Source: Sandaracinaceae bacterium
Lineage (GTDB): Bacteria > Myxococcota_A > Polyangia > Polyangiales > Sandaracinaceae
Assembly (NCBI GenBank): GCA_040218145.1
Contig: JAVJQK010000071.1
Coordinates: 62,001-126,000 of the forward strand
DNA length: 64,000 bases
Direction: 5' to 3'
Shown here piece after piece: positions 17,261-26,189 of the stretch. How positions within the stretch are numbered: the stretch's first letter is position 1; each line of letters opens with the position of its first letter. The notes beneath the pieces are model-generated. The model worked only from the letters and a program-made list of their open reading frames with translations. It searched no databases and had not been told where the DNA came from. The position numbers were made by a program, and so were the translations under genes.

Positions 17261-18912
17261 TCCGACTGCGGACCGGCCTGGATCAGACGGATGAGCGCGG
17301 TGGTCGAGGCGTCATGGCCGCGCGGCTCCTCCTTGCCCGAGAGCTCGGGGAGGACCTTCTTGGCCAGCGCCTTGCCGAGCTCGACCCCCCACTGATCGAA
17401 GCTGTTGAGCCCCCAGATGATCCCCTGCACGAACACGCGGTGCTCGTAGTACGCGAGCAACGAGCCCAGCGTCTTCGGGTCGAGGCGGTCGAAGAGGATG
17501 GTGCTGCTCGGGCGGTTGCCTTCGAAGACCTTGTGGGGAAGCAGCTGCTCGACCTGGGCCGCGCTCAGGCCGCTCTCCTCGAGCTCCGCGCGCGCCTCGG
17601 CCTCGGTCCGCCCGATCATCAAGGCCTCCGACTGCGCGACGAGGTTCGCGAGCAGCTTCGTGTGATGGTCGCCCATCGCGTAGTGGCTCTCGAGGGGCGC
17701 TAGGAAGTCCGCGGGCACCAGCCGGGTCCCCTGGTGCAGCAGCTGGAAGAAGCTGTGCTGCGCGTTGGTGCCCGGCTCGCCCCAGACGATGGGGCCGGTC
17801 ACGTAGCCGTCGACCACGTCGCCGTCACGGCGCGTCCGCTTGCCGTTGCTCTCCATGTCGGCCTGCTGGAGCCACGCGGGCAGCCGATGCAGCGACTGAT
17901 CGTAGGGCAACACGGCGTGCGAAGACGCGCCGAAGAAGCTCGTGTACCAGACGCCGAGCATCGCGCCGATCACGGGGAGGTTCTCCTCCAGCTCGGCCGT
18001 GCGGAAGTGCTCGTCCATCCGGTGCGCGCCGAGCAGCAGCTCCTCGAAGCCGTCCATGCCGATCAGGCACGCGATGGGGAGCCCGATCGCGCTCCAGAGC
18101 GAGTAGCGCCCGCCGACCCAGTCCCAGAACTCGAAGACGTTGGCCGGGTCGATGCCGAAGGCCTTCACCGCCTCGTGGTTCGTGCTCACCGCGACGAAGT
18201 GCTTGGCGACGGCGGCGTCGCTCTCGAGCCCCTCCACGAGCCACGCGCGCGCGCTCCGGGCGTTGGTGAGGGTCTCCTGCGTCGTGAAGGTCTTCGACGC
18301 GACGATGAAGAGGGTCGTGGCCGGGTTCAGGTGCTTCAGCGTGCGGCCGAGGTGCGCGCCGTCGACGTTGGAGACGAAGTGCGGCGTGAGGCCCGCCTTC
18401 CAGTACGGCTCGAGCGCCTCACAGACCATGAGCGGGCCGAGGTCGCTCCCGCCGATGCCCAGGTTCACCACGTCCGTGATGGCCTCGCCCGTGAACCCGG
18501 TGTGCTCGCCCGCGCGGAGCCGCTCGGTGAAGCCGCGCATCCTGGCCAGCACCGCGCTCACCTGCGGCATCACGTTCTTGCCGTCGACGCGGATCGGGCG
18601 GTTGGCGCGGTTGCGGAGCGCGACGTGCAGGACCGCGCGCGCCTCGGTCACGTTGATCTTCTCGCCCGAGAACATGCGCTCGATCCACGCGGGAAGCTCA
18701 CGCTGGCGCGCGAGGGCGAAGAGCGCCTCCATCGTCTCGCCCGTGACGCGATGCTTGGAGAAGTCGAAGCAGAGATCGTCCAGGCGAAACCGCATGCGCT
18801 CGGCGCGCTCCGGGTCGTCGGCGAAGAGCGTCCGCAGGTGCACGTCGCGCATGGAGGCGGCGTGCGCGGTGAGCGCGCGCCAGGCTTCTTCTTCGGTCGG
18901 CGAGGTCGACAT
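17257..18912 (-). CDS. pgi: Glucose-6-phosphate isomerase
   Basis: 551 residues (E. coli 549). Interconverts glucose-6-phosphate and fructose-6-phosphate in glycolysis/gluconeogenesis. Motifs: [33 protein letters not shown] (PGI signature 1 region), [53 protein letters not shown] (catalytic His), and [17 protein letters not shown] (signature 2, catalytic Lys). ATG 18912 follows AAGGAGAG, a good ribosome site. Next in the strand are the unknown 15833 gene (overlap) and the symporter. Confidence 0.97.
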   Translation of the reverse strand: MSTSPTEEEAWRALTAHAASMRDVHLRTLFADDPERAERMRFRLDDLCFDFSKHRVTGETMEALFALARQRELPAWIERMFSGEKINVTEARAVLHVALRNRANRPIRVDGKNVMPQVSAVLARMRGFTERLRAGEHTGFTGEAITDVVNLGIGGSDLGPLMVCEALEPYWKAGLTPHFVSNVDGAHLGRTLKHLNPATTLFIVASKTFTTQETLTNARSARAWLVEGLESDAAVAKHFVAVSTNHEAVKAFGIDPANVFEFWDWVGGRYSLWSAIGLPIACLIGMDGFEELLLGAHRMDEHFRTAELEENLPVIGAMLGVWYTSFFGASSHAVLPYDQSLHRLPAWLQQADMESNGKRTRRDGDVVDGYVTGPIVWGEPGTNAQHSFFQLLHQGTRLVPADFLAPLESHYAMGDHHTKLLANLVAQSEALMIGRTEAEARAELEESGLSAAQVEQLLPHKVFEGNRPSSTILFDRLDPKTLGSLLAYYEHRVFVQGIIWGLNSFDQWGVELGKALAKKVLPELSGKEEPRGHDASTTALIRLIQAGPQSE

Positions 18913-18941
18913 GGTCTCTCCTTCGGAGTGGCGATCCGACG

Positions 18942-19622
18942 TCAGACGGGGCGGATCAGCTCGGGGCCCTCGTTTCGCACATTGTTCACCGCCTGGGAAA
19001 CCTCGAACGACGTCAGCTCCCGCGCGCGGTGCCACGCGAGGATCTCGGCCACGTCGTCCGGGTCGGTGCGCGCGCGATCCAGCCACGCGGCGTAGGTGTC
19101 GGGCTGCAGGATCGCCGGCATCCGATCGTGGATCTCCGCGGCGACCCCCTCGGCCTCGCGGGTGAGGATGGTGAAGCTGCTGACCTTCTCCCCGTCCGGG
19201 TCGTCCCAGATCGCCCAGAGGCCGGCCATCGCGAACGGCTTCATCGCCTCGCCGCTCCCCTCGAGGTGGAAGTGGTGCGGGATCTTCTGCTTGCCCTCAC
19301 GCCGCCACTCGTAGAACCCGTCCGCGATCACCAGGCAGCGTCGCTTGCGGAAGGCATCGCGAAACGCGGGCTTCTCCGCCGCGCTCTCGCTCCGGGCGTT
19401 GAGGAGCCGCGCCCCGATCTTCGCGTCCTTGGCCCAGTGGGGGATCAGGCCGAAGCGAGAGAGCCCGAGCCGCCGCTCGCCCTCCTTGCTGGCGACGACG
19501 ATCGGCGCCTCGGTGGTGGGCGTGATGTTGTAGCGGGCCGGGAGCGCGTCCGCGACCAGCGTGGCCTCGAACTCCTCGATCAGCTCGTCCGGCGCGGTGG
19601 CCATCGTGTAGCGGGCGCACAT
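18942..19622 (-). CDS. SRAP-domain protein (HMCES/YedK type), abasic-site DNA-protein crosslinker
   Basis: 226 residues. SRAP proteins cover abasic sites in single-stranded DNA by a thiazolidine bond through Cys2, so the start must expose Cys next to Met: ATG 19622 gives MCARYTM, exactly that. Other conserved active-site elements are present: [15 protein letters not shown] (Asn), DGFYEWRR (Glu), and [10 protein letters not shown] (His). Cytoplasmic, DNA-protective. It is divergent from the DMT transporter with only 25 bp between start codons. Confidence 0.93.
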   Translation of the reverse strand: MCARYTMATAPDELIEEFEATLVADALPARYNITPTTEAPIVVASKEGERRLGLSRFGLIPHWAKDAKIGARLLNARSESAAEKPAFRDAFRKRRCLVIADGFYEWRREGKQKIPHHFHLEGSGEAMKPFAMAGLWAIWDDPDGEKVSSFTILTREAEGVAAEIHDRMPAILQPDTYAAWLDRARTDPDDVAEILAWHRARELTSFEVSQAVNNVRNEGPELIRPV

Positions 19623-19630
19623 GACTCGTC

Positions 19631-19640
19631 GCAGTATGCG
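19631..19640. promoter_or_regulatory. Overlapping divergent -10-like elements between SRAP and DMT genes
   Basis: In the 25-bp gap, TATGCG (19635-19640, plus) lies 7 nt before ATG 19648 and TACTGC (complement of 19631-19636) lies 8 nt before ATG 19622. Neither fits TANNNT perfectly. There is no room for a normal leader on either side, so both transcripts are probably leaderless or start within the other gene. Confidence 0.4.
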
Positions 19641-19647
19641 GCGCCCC

Positions 19648-20568
19648 ATGCCAGACGCCACGCAGCCCGAGGGCCCGCCGCCTCCGTCGCCCGCCCTCGT
19701 GCACGCGGGGCTGCTCGCGGTGCAGGTCGGCTTCGCGAGCCACTACGTCGTGAGCAAGGTCGCGGTGCGGGAGCTGTCGCCGGCTGGGCTGGCGCTCGTC
19801 CGCGCGACGGTGGCCGCGGCCGTGATGCTGGGCGTGCACCTCCTGTCGCGGGGCGCGCCGCGCGTCCCGTTTCGAGATCTCGCGAAGCTCGCGGGCTGCG
19901 CCGCGCTCGGCATCGCGGGCAATCAGCTGCTCTTCTTCTCCGGCCTCCAGCGCACGACGGCGTCCAACGCGAGCGTGCTCGTGACGACGATCCCCGTGTT
20001 CACCTTGCTCGTGAGCCTCGTGCTGCGCCGCGAGCGGGCGACCCCGAAGGGCGTGGCCGGCGTCGCGCTCGCGCTCGCGGGCGTCCTCTATCTGCTCGGC
20101 GCCGAGGCGCTCTCGCTCGGGCCCGAGACGGTGATCGGCGACCTGATGATCGTCGGCAACTCGCTCTTCTACGGGACCTACCTCGTGCTCGTCGCCGACC
20201 TCGCGCGGCGACACGGATCGATGACCACGGTGGTGTGGCTCTTCGGCTTCGGCGCGCTCTGGGTCTTGCCCTTCGGCGGGCAGGCGTTGCTCGACGACGC
20301 ACCCGGCGTGCGGGGCACGACCTGGCTGCTCGTCGCCTACATCGTGCTGGTGCCGACGATCTTCACGTACCTGACCAACGCGTGGGCGCTGCGACACGCC
20401 CCGCCCTCGATCGTCGCGATCTACATCTACCTGCAGCCGGTGGGCGCGACCCTGCTGGCCGTGCTCTTCCTCGACGAGACGCCCACGCCGCGCCTGTTCG
20501 GCGCCGCCGCGCTGGTGTTCGCGGGGATATTCCTCGTGACCCGCCGCGCGCCGCGCCCGGCCACCTGA
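19648..20568 (+). CDS. EamA/DMT-superfamily transporter
   Basis: 306 residues with about ten membrane helices arranged as two EamA repeats. Visible features: FASHYVVSKVAVRELSP in the first repeat, ALGIAGNQLLFFSGLQRTTA followed by TTIPVFTLLVSLVL, and in the second repeat LMIVGNSLFYGTYLVLVADL, AIYIYLQPVGATLLAVLFLD and the terminal AALVFAGIFLVT. Family members export amino acids, nucleotides or metabolites; substrate unknown. Start ATG 19648 is preferred to the upstream in-frame ATGs because it follows a -10-like TATGCG by 7 nt and avoids overlap with the divergent SRAP start. Confidence 0.88.
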   Translation: MPDATQPEGPPPPSPALVHAGLLAVQVGFASHYVVSKVAVRELSPAGLALVRATVAAAVMLGVHLLSRGAPRVPFRDLAKLAGCAALGIAGNQLLFFSGLQRTTASNASVLVTTIPVFTLLVSLVLRRERATPKGVAGVALALAGVLYLLGAEALSLGPETVIGDLMIVGNSLFYGTYLVLVADLARRHGSMTTVVWLFGFGALWVLPFGGQALLDDAPGVRGTTWLLVAYIVLVPTIFTYLTNAWALRHAPPSIVAIYIYLQPVGATLLAVLFLDETPTPRLFGAAALVFAGIFLVTRRAPRPAT

Positions 20569-20575
20569 GCGGCGC

Positions 20576-20827
20576 TCAGGCGGAGCGCTTGACGATGCTG
20601 AGCAGGTCCACGAGCCGGTCCATCGCCGAGCCGAGGTCTGCGTCGTGGAGCCTCAGCTCCACGCTCGAGTGCGGCGTCGGCGTCTGTAGTCGCGCCTCGT
20701 ATCCCATGCCGCACTTCCGTAGTCCGATGATGGGTCCTTCCATGGTCCCCATGCGCTCGATGCTGGCTTGCACACGCGCCCGCTGACCTGCGGACGGCCG
20801 CAGGTCTCCCCAATCGACTCGAACCAT
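20576..20827 (-). CDS. Small protein resembling ribosome hibernation factor (HPF/RaiA) N-domain
   Basis: 83 residues from ATG 20827. The order of secondary-structure elements and the pattern VELRLHDADLGSAMDRLVDL near the end resemble the HPF/RaiA/YfiA domain (…A..eg.DmyaAID.liDKL), and the start has an edge strand (MVRVDWGDL) then a helix (SAGQRARVQASIERM). Overall similarity is weak and several conserved basic residues are missing, so ribosome binding is only a suggestion. It is convergent with the DMT gene (7 bp between stops). A run of seven C (complement G7) precedes its start. Confidence 0.5.
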   Translation of the reverse strand: MVRVDWGDLRPSAGQRARVQASIERMGTMEGPIIGLRKCGMGYEARLQTPTPHSSVELRLHDADLGSAMDRLVDLLSIVKRSA

Positions 20828-20942
20828 CGAACCCCCCCGGGTCGATGCTTCCCCCTTGGAAGCGTCGGAGAACAGAACTACGCAATCGGACGCGAAGCTG
20901 CAAGACCCAACAACGGTCACCCGCGAACGGCGACACGTCGGC

Positions 20943-22088
20943 TCAGGACCGCTCCACGAGACGGTCGATGAGGAAGCCGCTTTGCTCGGCCGCCTCGCGC
21001 TGGAAGCGCTCTCCGTAGTAGTCGCGGACCTCCTGGAAGACCTCCGCGAAGGCGTCCTGATCGCGGGCCTCGATCACCTCCGCGAGCTCGCGCGCGGCGT
21101 CCTGGAACGCGCGGGTCACCTCGGCGGTGCGCGGGTTTCGCATCTCGATCTCGCCGTAGAGCTGCGGCGACTGCACGAAGTGTCGACCCGCGACGTAGAG
21201 CTCCATGAGGTACGCGGGCGAGGCGAAGCGGAGCGTCTCCTCGACCGGCACCCCGAAGCGGGCGAGCGTCAGCCCGAGGACCTGCGTCTGGAAGTGGTTC
21301 AGGACCTGCACGACGGCCATCGCGCGGTCGTGCTGCTCCGCGTTGGCGTCGGTGATCTCGAGGCCGCGCGCGCTCAGCATGCGCCGCACCCACGCCTCCC
21401 ATCGCTCCCCGCGCCCGGGGCAGATCACCACGCGCTGCCCCTGCACCGAGTGCACGTTGGGACCGAACATCGGGTGGGTGCCGACCACCGAGGCCTTCGT
21501 CGAGGCGAGCATCGCGGCGAGCGGCGCCTCCTTCACGCTCGTGACGTCCATCAGCAGCGCGTCCTCGCGCACGTGCGGCCCGATCTGCCGGATGACTTCC
21601 TCGGTCACCGCGATGGGCACGCTGATCACGACCACGTCCGCGAGCGCCGCCGCCTCCTCGGGGCGAAGCCGGGTGTCGACGTCGGCGACCATGACCGCGT
21701 GGCCGAGGTCGCCGAAGAGCTGCGCCATGCAGCGGCCCATGCCGCCCTTGCCGCCGATGATCGCGACGGTGACCGGCTCGACGTCGAGGGGGACCTCGGC
21801 CCGGAGCGACGCCTGCTTGTCGCGGCTCGCCCAGAGCACGAGCCGCCACATCGACTCGATGACGCCCGCGCCGAGGCCCAGCCTCTCCGCGCGCTCGCGG
21901 CGGTCGTCGAGCACCTCGCGCTCCCGCTCGAAGTCCCGGATGCGCCGCCCGTGACCGCGTTTGTACTCCGCCACCTCGGCCACGATGGCCATGCGGCGGC
22001 TCAGCAGCTGGAGCACGTCGCGGTCGATGGCGTCGATCAGGGCGCGGAGGACCGCGAGGGGACGCGCGCGAGGGGTCGGCTCGGACAT
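20943..22088 (-). CDS. tyrA: Bifunctional chorismate mutase / prephenate dehydrogenase
   Basis: 381 residues, the E. coli TyrA type (373). Residues ~1-95 are an AroQ-fold chorismate mutase (LIDAIDRDVLQLLSRRMAIV, AEYKRGHGRRIRDFEREREV); the rest is the NAD-dependent prephenate dehydrogenase with VTVAIIGGKGGMGRCMAQLF, HPMFGPNVHSVQGQ and the TyrA-specific FASPAYLMELYVAGRHFVQS. It makes prephenate from chorismate and then 4-hydroxyphenylpyruvate for tyrosine. ATG 22088 follows TACGCT plus 6 nt without a Shine-Dalgarno site. A fused CM-PDH of this enteric type is unusual in this phylum and may be a transfer. Confidence 0.95.
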   Translation of the reverse strand: MSEPTPRARPLAVLRALIDAIDRDVLQLLSRRMAIVAEVAEYKRGHGRRIRDFEREREVLDDRRERAERLGLGAGVIESMWRLVLWASRDKQASLRAEVPLDVEPVTVAIIGGKGGMGRCMAQLFGDLGHAVMVADVDTRLRPEEAAALADVVVISVPIAVTEEVIRQIGPHVREDALLMDVTSVKEAPLAAMLASTKASVVGTHPMFGPNVHSVQGQRVVICPGRGERWEAWVRRMLSARGLEITDANAEQHDRAMAVVQVLNHFQTQVLGLTLARFGVPVEETLRFASPAYLMELYVAGRHFVQSPQLYGEIEMRNPRTAEVTRAFQDAARELAEVIEARDQDAFAEVFQEVRDYYGERFQREAAEQSGFLIDRLVERS

Positions 22089-22094
22089 GCGGGG

Positions 22095-22143
22095 AGCGTA
22101 TCCGGAGACCGGCGAAATATCCGTCCTCGTTTCCCGGTACTCT
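22095..22143. promoter_or_regulatory. Divergent -10 elements between tyrA and the DUF4126 gene
   Basis: Minus strand: TACGCT (22095-22100) ends 6 nt before the tyrA ATG. Plus strand: TACTCT (22138-22143) ends 9 nt before ATG 22153. The 64-bp gap thus carries two face-out promoters directly at the start codons. Confidence 0.55.
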
Positions 22144-22152
22144 CGGGCGGCG

Positions 22153-23787
22153 ATGGTGCTCCCGAGCTCGATGGTGGCCGCGGTCGCGAGCAGCGCGGCG
22201 GCGGGCAAGAACCCCTGGCTGCCGCTCGCGCTGATCTTCCTGCTCGCCGCGCCGTCTTCGGTGCCCGGCGTGATGATGGATCCGGCGCTGCACGGTCAGC
22301 TCCATTCGCTCGGCCCGGTCGAGCTGCTCTGGACGCTCGGCGCGGTCTTCGCCGTGCTCGCGGTGCTCGACTCCATCGCGGACAAGGTGGGCTTCCTCGA
22401 GAAGTGGCTCGTCCCCGTCAGCACCTCGTGGCGCCCGTTCGCGGGCGTGGCGTGCGCGGCGCTCATCGGCGTGGCCGCGGCGCGTGAGCTCCCCGAGGCG
22501 ACCCAGCTCGAGGCCCTGCACCTCGCCCTGACCGAGACCCGCCACGCCGACTCGCTCTGGCTCGGCGGCTCGATGGTGGCCCTCACGATCGCGGTCGCGC
22601 TGGTCTTCAACTGGATCAGCACGATGAGCAAGACCGGGGTGCGCCTGCTCCTGACCATGGTGCCCATCCCCGGGCTCAAGCTGGCGCACTCCTTCGTCGA
22701 CGACTTCTTCGCGTTCGGCGCCACGGTCGCCGGCTTCGCCTTCGCGGACACGCTGCTCGTCCCCGCCCTGCTCGCGCTCTACCTGCTGCTCGGGGTCTTC
22801 ACGGGGCCGCTGCTGACGCGCCTGACGTGGATCCACGTGCGCATCGGGTGGTCGCTGCTGCGCAAGATGTTCAAGGACGACGCGGCGCCGCCCGCGCCCC
22901 CGAAGTGGGCCCGGCGATGGCTCGAGGCGGAGGGGCTCGGGGGCGCCACCGCGCTGCCCGCCTACGTCTACCGGGCGCCGGAGCTGGGCTGGTGTCGGGC
23001 CGGGCACCTGGTGATCGCCGACGGGCGCGCGCTCTTCCTCAGCCGGGTGTGGTGGCGGCCCACCGCGTGGGTCGTGCCCTCCGACGCGCTCGCGCGGATC
23101 GGCTACGCCGACACCGCCACCACGCGCGTCGTGACGGTGGTGGAGCGCCTGCCGTCGGGCGCGCTCCGTGAGGCCCACGTGCAGCTCTTCCCGGCCATCG
23201 AAGACGAGGTGATCCCGGTCCTGGACCGCGCGACCTCGGCCCTCGTCCGCGTGCGCCTCGACAGCCAGTCGGCGCGCGCCGCGTTGCCGGGGTTCGCGGA
23301 CCGCACCCGCTCGGTGCGCTTCCTGCCCCAGGAGCGAGCGGGGAGCCTCCGCTTGCAAGGGCTGCTGACGATCGCGGCCGCGATCGCGGGAGGGGTGCTC
23401 ACGGCGGGCGTGTTCGTGCCCATCGGCGCGGGCTACCTGGCCTCTCCCTTCAAGCGACGCTTCCTCCTCGGCCTCTTGGTCAGCGGCTACCTCGGCCTCT
23501 GCGTGGTGGGGAGCGTGGGGCTCGGCTGGCCGTTCGCGGTGCTCTACGCGAGCGTGCTCAACGCCGTCGCGCTGCGCGATCTGACCCGCAACGCGCTCAA
23601 GGCGCGCCTCGACGGCTTCGTCGATCGCCGGGCGTGGCTGCCCGTCGTCGCCGATCGCGTCTGGGTGCCCCCCGCGGGGCTCGACGCGGAGGCGGATCGC
23701 TGGAGCTCCGCGCAGGAGGCGGAGACCACCGACGGGACCTGGCGCGTGGTGACGAGGCTCCTGGCCGATCCGCTCCCGGCTGGTTGA
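22153..23787 (+). CDS. DUF4126-domain integral membrane protein
   Basis: 544 residues. The N-terminal ~210 residues are DUF4126-like, with several membrane helices (LPLALIFLLAAPSSVPGVMM, LWTLGAVFAVLAVLDSIADK, WRPFAGVACAALIGVAAA, HSFVDDFFAFGATVAGFAFA). A middle cytoplasmic part (KWARRWLEAEGLGG, VTVVERLPSGALREAHVQLF) is followed by two more helical membrane segments (LLTIAAAIAGGVLTAGVFVP and the LLGLLVSGYLGLCVVGSVGL region) and a soluble tail. Function is unknown. Start ATG 22153 lies 9 nt after TACTCT. The dapA start is 35 bp downstream on the same strand, perhaps with its own promoter. Confidence 0.75.
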   Translation: MVLPSSMVAAVASSAAAGKNPWLPLALIFLLAAPSSVPGVMMDPALHGQLHSLGPVELLWTLGAVFAVLAVLDSIADKVGFLEKWLVPVSTSWRPFAGVACAALIGVAAARELPEATQLEALHLALTETRHADSLWLGGSMVALTIAVALVFNWISTMSKTGVRLLLTMVPIPGLKLAHSFVDDFFAFGATVAGFAFADTLLVPALLALYLLLGVFTGPLLTRLTWIHVRIGWSLLRKMFKDDAAPPAPPKWARRWLEAEGLGGATALPAYVYRAPELGWCRAGHLVIADGRALFLSRVWWRPTAWVVPSDALARIGYADTATTRVVTVVERLPSGALREAHVQLFPAIEDEVIPVLDRATSALVRVRLDSQSARAALPGFADRTRSVRFLPQERAGSLRLQGLLTIAAAIAGGVLTAGVFVPIGAGYLASPFKRRFLLGLLVSGYLGLCVVGSVGLGWPFAVLYASVLNAVALRDLTRNALKARLDGFVDRRAWLPVVADRVWVPPAGLDAEADRWSSAQEAETTDGTWRVVTRLLADPLPAG

Positions 23788-23822
23788 CCGAGGGGATCGG
23801 CGCTCATAGTGTCCCGCGGCTC

Positions 23823-24701
23823 ATGGACCTGACCGGCACGCTGCCTGCGCTCGTCACGCCCTTCCGTGATGGGCACGTCGACGAAGACGCGCTCCGCGCG
23901 CTGGTCGAGCGGGTGATCGAAGGTGGGGTGGACGGCCTCGTGCCCTGCGGCACGACCGGCGAGAGCGTCACGCTCTCGGACGAGGAGCAGATGCGCGTCG
24001 TGCGCATCACGGTCGACCAGGCGAAGGGGAGGGTGCCGGTCGTGGCGGGCGCGGGCAGCGTCTCGACGCGCCACACCATCCACCTGGCCCAGGGAGCGAA
24101 GGGGGCCGGCGCCGACGCGCTGCTCCTCGTCTGCCCCTACTACAACCGCCCGACCCAGGCGGGGCTCGAGGCGCACTTCCGCGCCGTGCTCGAGGCGGTC
24201 TCTCTCCCGGCGGTCCTCTACAACATCCCGGGGCGGACCGGCGTCGATCTCTCGGTCGAGACCCTCGCGCGGCTGAGCGACGTGCCCGAGCTGATCGGCA
24301 TCAAGGAGGCGACGGGCAACGTCATGCGCTCGCAGGAGATCCTCGCGCGTCTCGGGGACCGCTACGCGGTGCTGAGCGGGGACGACGCGCTGACGCTCCC
24401 GGTGCTCGCGGTCGGCGGCCGCGGGGTGATCAGCGTCACCGCGAACGCGTTCCCCCGGGAGACCTCGGACGTCTGCCGGCTGTTCTTCGCCGGCGAGCTC
24501 GACGCGGCGCGCGCGCTGCACTTGAGGTTGCTCCCCGTGCACCAGAGCATGTTCTGCGAGTCGAACCCCGGGCCGGTCAAAGCGCTGCTCGCCGCGGCCG
24601 GGCACCTCGCCCCCGAGGTCCGCCTCCCGCTCGCCTGGCCGAGCGACGCCGCGCTGGCACATGTTCGCGAACAAGCAGAGAAAGCAGGGTTGACGGTATG
24701 A
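23823..24701 (+). CDS. dapA: 4-hydroxy-tetrahydrodipicolinate synthase
   Basis: 292 residues, same length as E. coli DapA. Condenses pyruvate with aspartate semialdehyde, first committed step to diaminopimelate and lysine. Motifs: LVPCGTTGESVTLSDEE (GTTGE with the catalytic Thr pair), PYYNRPTQAGLEAHF, LYNIPGRTGVDLS (catalytic Tyr and Arg), the Schiff-base lysine in IGIKEATGN, and LSGDDALTLP. Start ATG 23823; CATAGT at 23805-23810 may be its -10. The dapB start overlaps the stop by 4 bp. Confidence 0.97.
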   Translation: MDLTGTLPALVTPFRDGHVDEDALRALVERVIEGGVDGLVPCGTTGESVTLSDEEQMRVVRITVDQAKGRVPVVAGAGSVSTRHTIHLAQGAKGAGADALLLVCPYYNRPTQAGLEAHFRAVLEAVSLPAVLYNIPGRTGVDLSVETLARLSDVPELIGIKEATGNVMRSQEILARLGDRYAVLSGDDALTLPVLAVGGRGVISVTANAFPRETSDVCRLFFAGELDAARALHLRLLPVHQSMFCESNPGPVKALLAAAGHLAPEVRLPLAWPSDAALAHVREQAEKAGLTV

Positions 24702-25477
24702 CGCGCATCGCGCTCGCCGGGGCCACCGGCCGCATGGGTCACGCGATCGCCGACGTGATCGCGGAGGACCCGCTCCTCACGCTCACCGCTGCCTACGGGC
24801 GCGACGACGACGAGGCGCTCGGGACCTCGCTCCGCGGGATCACGGTGACGAAGCTCGGCCCGATCGACGCCGACGTGGTCATCGACTTCACCCGGCCCGA
24901 CGGGACCCGCGCGGTGATCGAGCGCTGCGCCGCGGCGAAGTGCCCGCTCGTCAGCGGGACCACGGGGCTCGGCGCGGAGGAGCTGGCCGCGCTGGACGCG
25001 CTCGCGGCGGACGTGCCCGTGGTCTGGGCGCCGAACATGAGCGTGGGGGTCACGCTGCTCTTCCACCTCGCGGAGCAGGCGAGCCGCCTCCTCGGTCCGG
25101 ACTTCGACGCCGAGATCGTGGAGATGCACCACCGGCACAAGGTGGACGCGCCCAGCGGCACCGCGGTGCGGCTCGCGGAGCGGGTGGCGGCGGGCCGCGG
25201 GCTCGATCCGGCCGAGGCGGTCGTGCACGGTCGCAGCGGGCACGTGGGTCCCCGGCCCGGCGGTGAGATCGGCGTGATGACGCTCCGCGGCGGCAGCGTG
25301 ATCGGGGACCACACGCTGGTCCTCGCGGGCCCGGGTGAGCGACTCGAGCTCAGCCACCGGGCCCAGGACCGCAGCATCTTCGCCCGCGGCGCGGTGCGCG
25401 CGGCCCGGTGGGTCGTCTCCCAGGCGCCGGGCCGCTACGAGATGCCGCACGTCCTCGGGATCGACGCGCTGGGTTGA
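24698..25477 (+). CDS. dapB: 4-hydroxy-tetrahydrodipicolinate reductase
   Basis: 259 residues. NAD(P)H-dependent reductase acting directly on the DapA product. Motifs: IALAGATGRMGHAI (nucleotide binding), VIDFTRPDGT, SGTTGLG, APNMSVGVTLLFHLAEQASR, and the catalytic/substrate box EMHHRHKVDAPSGTAVRLAE with H-H-x-x-K-x-D-A-P-S-G-T. Start ATG 24698 overlaps the dapA stop (ATGA), so DapA and DapB are translationally coupled. Confidence 0.97.
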   Translation: MTRIALAGATGRMGHAIADVIAEDPLLTLTAAYGRDDDEALGTSLRGITVTKLGPIDADVVIDFTRPDGTRAVIERCAAAKCPLVSGTTGLGAEELAALDALAADVPVVWAPNMSVGVTLLFHLAEQASRLLGPDFDAEIVEMHHRHKVDAPSGTAVRLAERVAAGRGLDPAEAVVHGRSGHVGPRPGGEIGVMTLRGGSVIGDHTLVLAGPGERLELSHRAQDRSIFARGAVRAARWVVSQAPGRYEMPHVLGIDALG

Positions 25478-25496
25478 GCCTCGGCGCTGACGCGGA

Positions 25497-26105
25497 TCAG
25501 CGCGCGAGCTGCATCACGCAGGTGCGCGTGCCGTCGTTGCAGGTGACGGTCAGCGTGTCGCCACCGAGGTTGCCCGAGCACGGGATCGCCGGGTCGTCGC
25601 CCACCGACAGGTTGCTCATCGCCATGTCGAAGTTGCCGTCCGACAGGAGCACGAACGAGCCGTCGAGCGCCGGCGTGGGCGGGTCGCCGGCCATCGACGT
25701 CGCGGTGAACTCGCAGACCGCCGCGCCTGCGGTGACGTCGACCACGTAGCCGGTCATCGCCGCGCCGCACGGGCCGCTGAGGATGTTGGACACCGACCAG
25801 CTCCCGACCGCGTCGGGGCAGTCCATGACGCCGCCGTCTGCGCCGCCGTCCATCTCGCCGCCGCCGTCCATCGCGACGCCGGAGTCGTCCATCACGCCCG
25901 AGTCGCCCGGCGGCCCGGAGTCGACCGACGGCCCGGAGTCGGCGACCCCGCCTTCGGGGACCGCGCCCGCGGGCTGACATCGCTGCTCGACGCAGACCTG
26001 CGAGACGTCCGCGCAGTCCGAGTCGATGATGCACGGCGCGCCGTCCCCGCCGTCGCATCCGAGGAGGGAGACCAAGGCCAGACCCAAGCAAGCAGAAGCA
26101 CGCAT
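25497..26105 (-). CDS. Small Asp/Gly-rich lipoprotein
   Basis: 202 residues from ATG 26105: MRASACLGLALVSLLGC gives a lipoprotein signal with lipobox LLGC. A short disulphide-rich piece (CIIDSDCADVSQVCVEQRC) is the 'known-Cys' leader common in myxobacterial lipoproteins. A linker rich in D, S, G, M and P (residues ~50-95) precedes a C-terminal beta-rich domain with paired cysteines (CPDAVGSWSVSNILSGPCGA, CSGNLGGDTLTVTCNDGTR), lipocalin-like in appearance. No family named. TAGGCT plus 7 nt precedes the start. Confidence 0.72.
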   Translation of the reverse strand: MRASACLGLALVSLLGCDGGDGAPCIIDSDCADVSQVCVEQRCQPAGAVPEGGVADSGPSVDSGPPGDSGVMDDSGVAMDGGGEMDGGADGGVMDCPDAVGSWSVSNILSGPCGAAMTGYVVDVTAGAAVCEFTATSMAGDPPTPALDGSFVLLSDGNFDMAMSNLSVGDDPAIPCSGNLGGDTLTVTCNDGTRTCVMQLAR

Positions 26106-26112
26106 CAGGGCG

Positions 26113-26118
26113 AGCCTA
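26113..26118 (-). promoter_or_regulatory. Probable -10 element, leaderless start of the small lipoprotein
   Basis: TAGGCT (minus strand) is followed by 7 nt and ATG 26105, with no Shine-Dalgarno sequence between. Confidence 0.5.
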
Positions 26119-26142
26119 ACGCGTGGGCTGGCCCCACGAAAA

Positions 26143-26166
26143 GAGCCGACCCCGAAGGGCCGGCTC
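26143..26166 (-). terminator. Rho-independent terminator after the DUF4397 lipoprotein
   Basis: GAGCCG-A-CCC / GGG-C-CGGCTC forms a 10-position stem with one A:C mismatch and a CGAA loop. It is flanked by AAAA on the left and ATTTTC on the right, so it has a T-tract on both strands. It lies 23 bp past the stop at 26190 and before the next minus-strand gene. Confidence 0.75.
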
Positions 26167-26189
26167 ATTTTCAGATCACCCCGCCGCGG

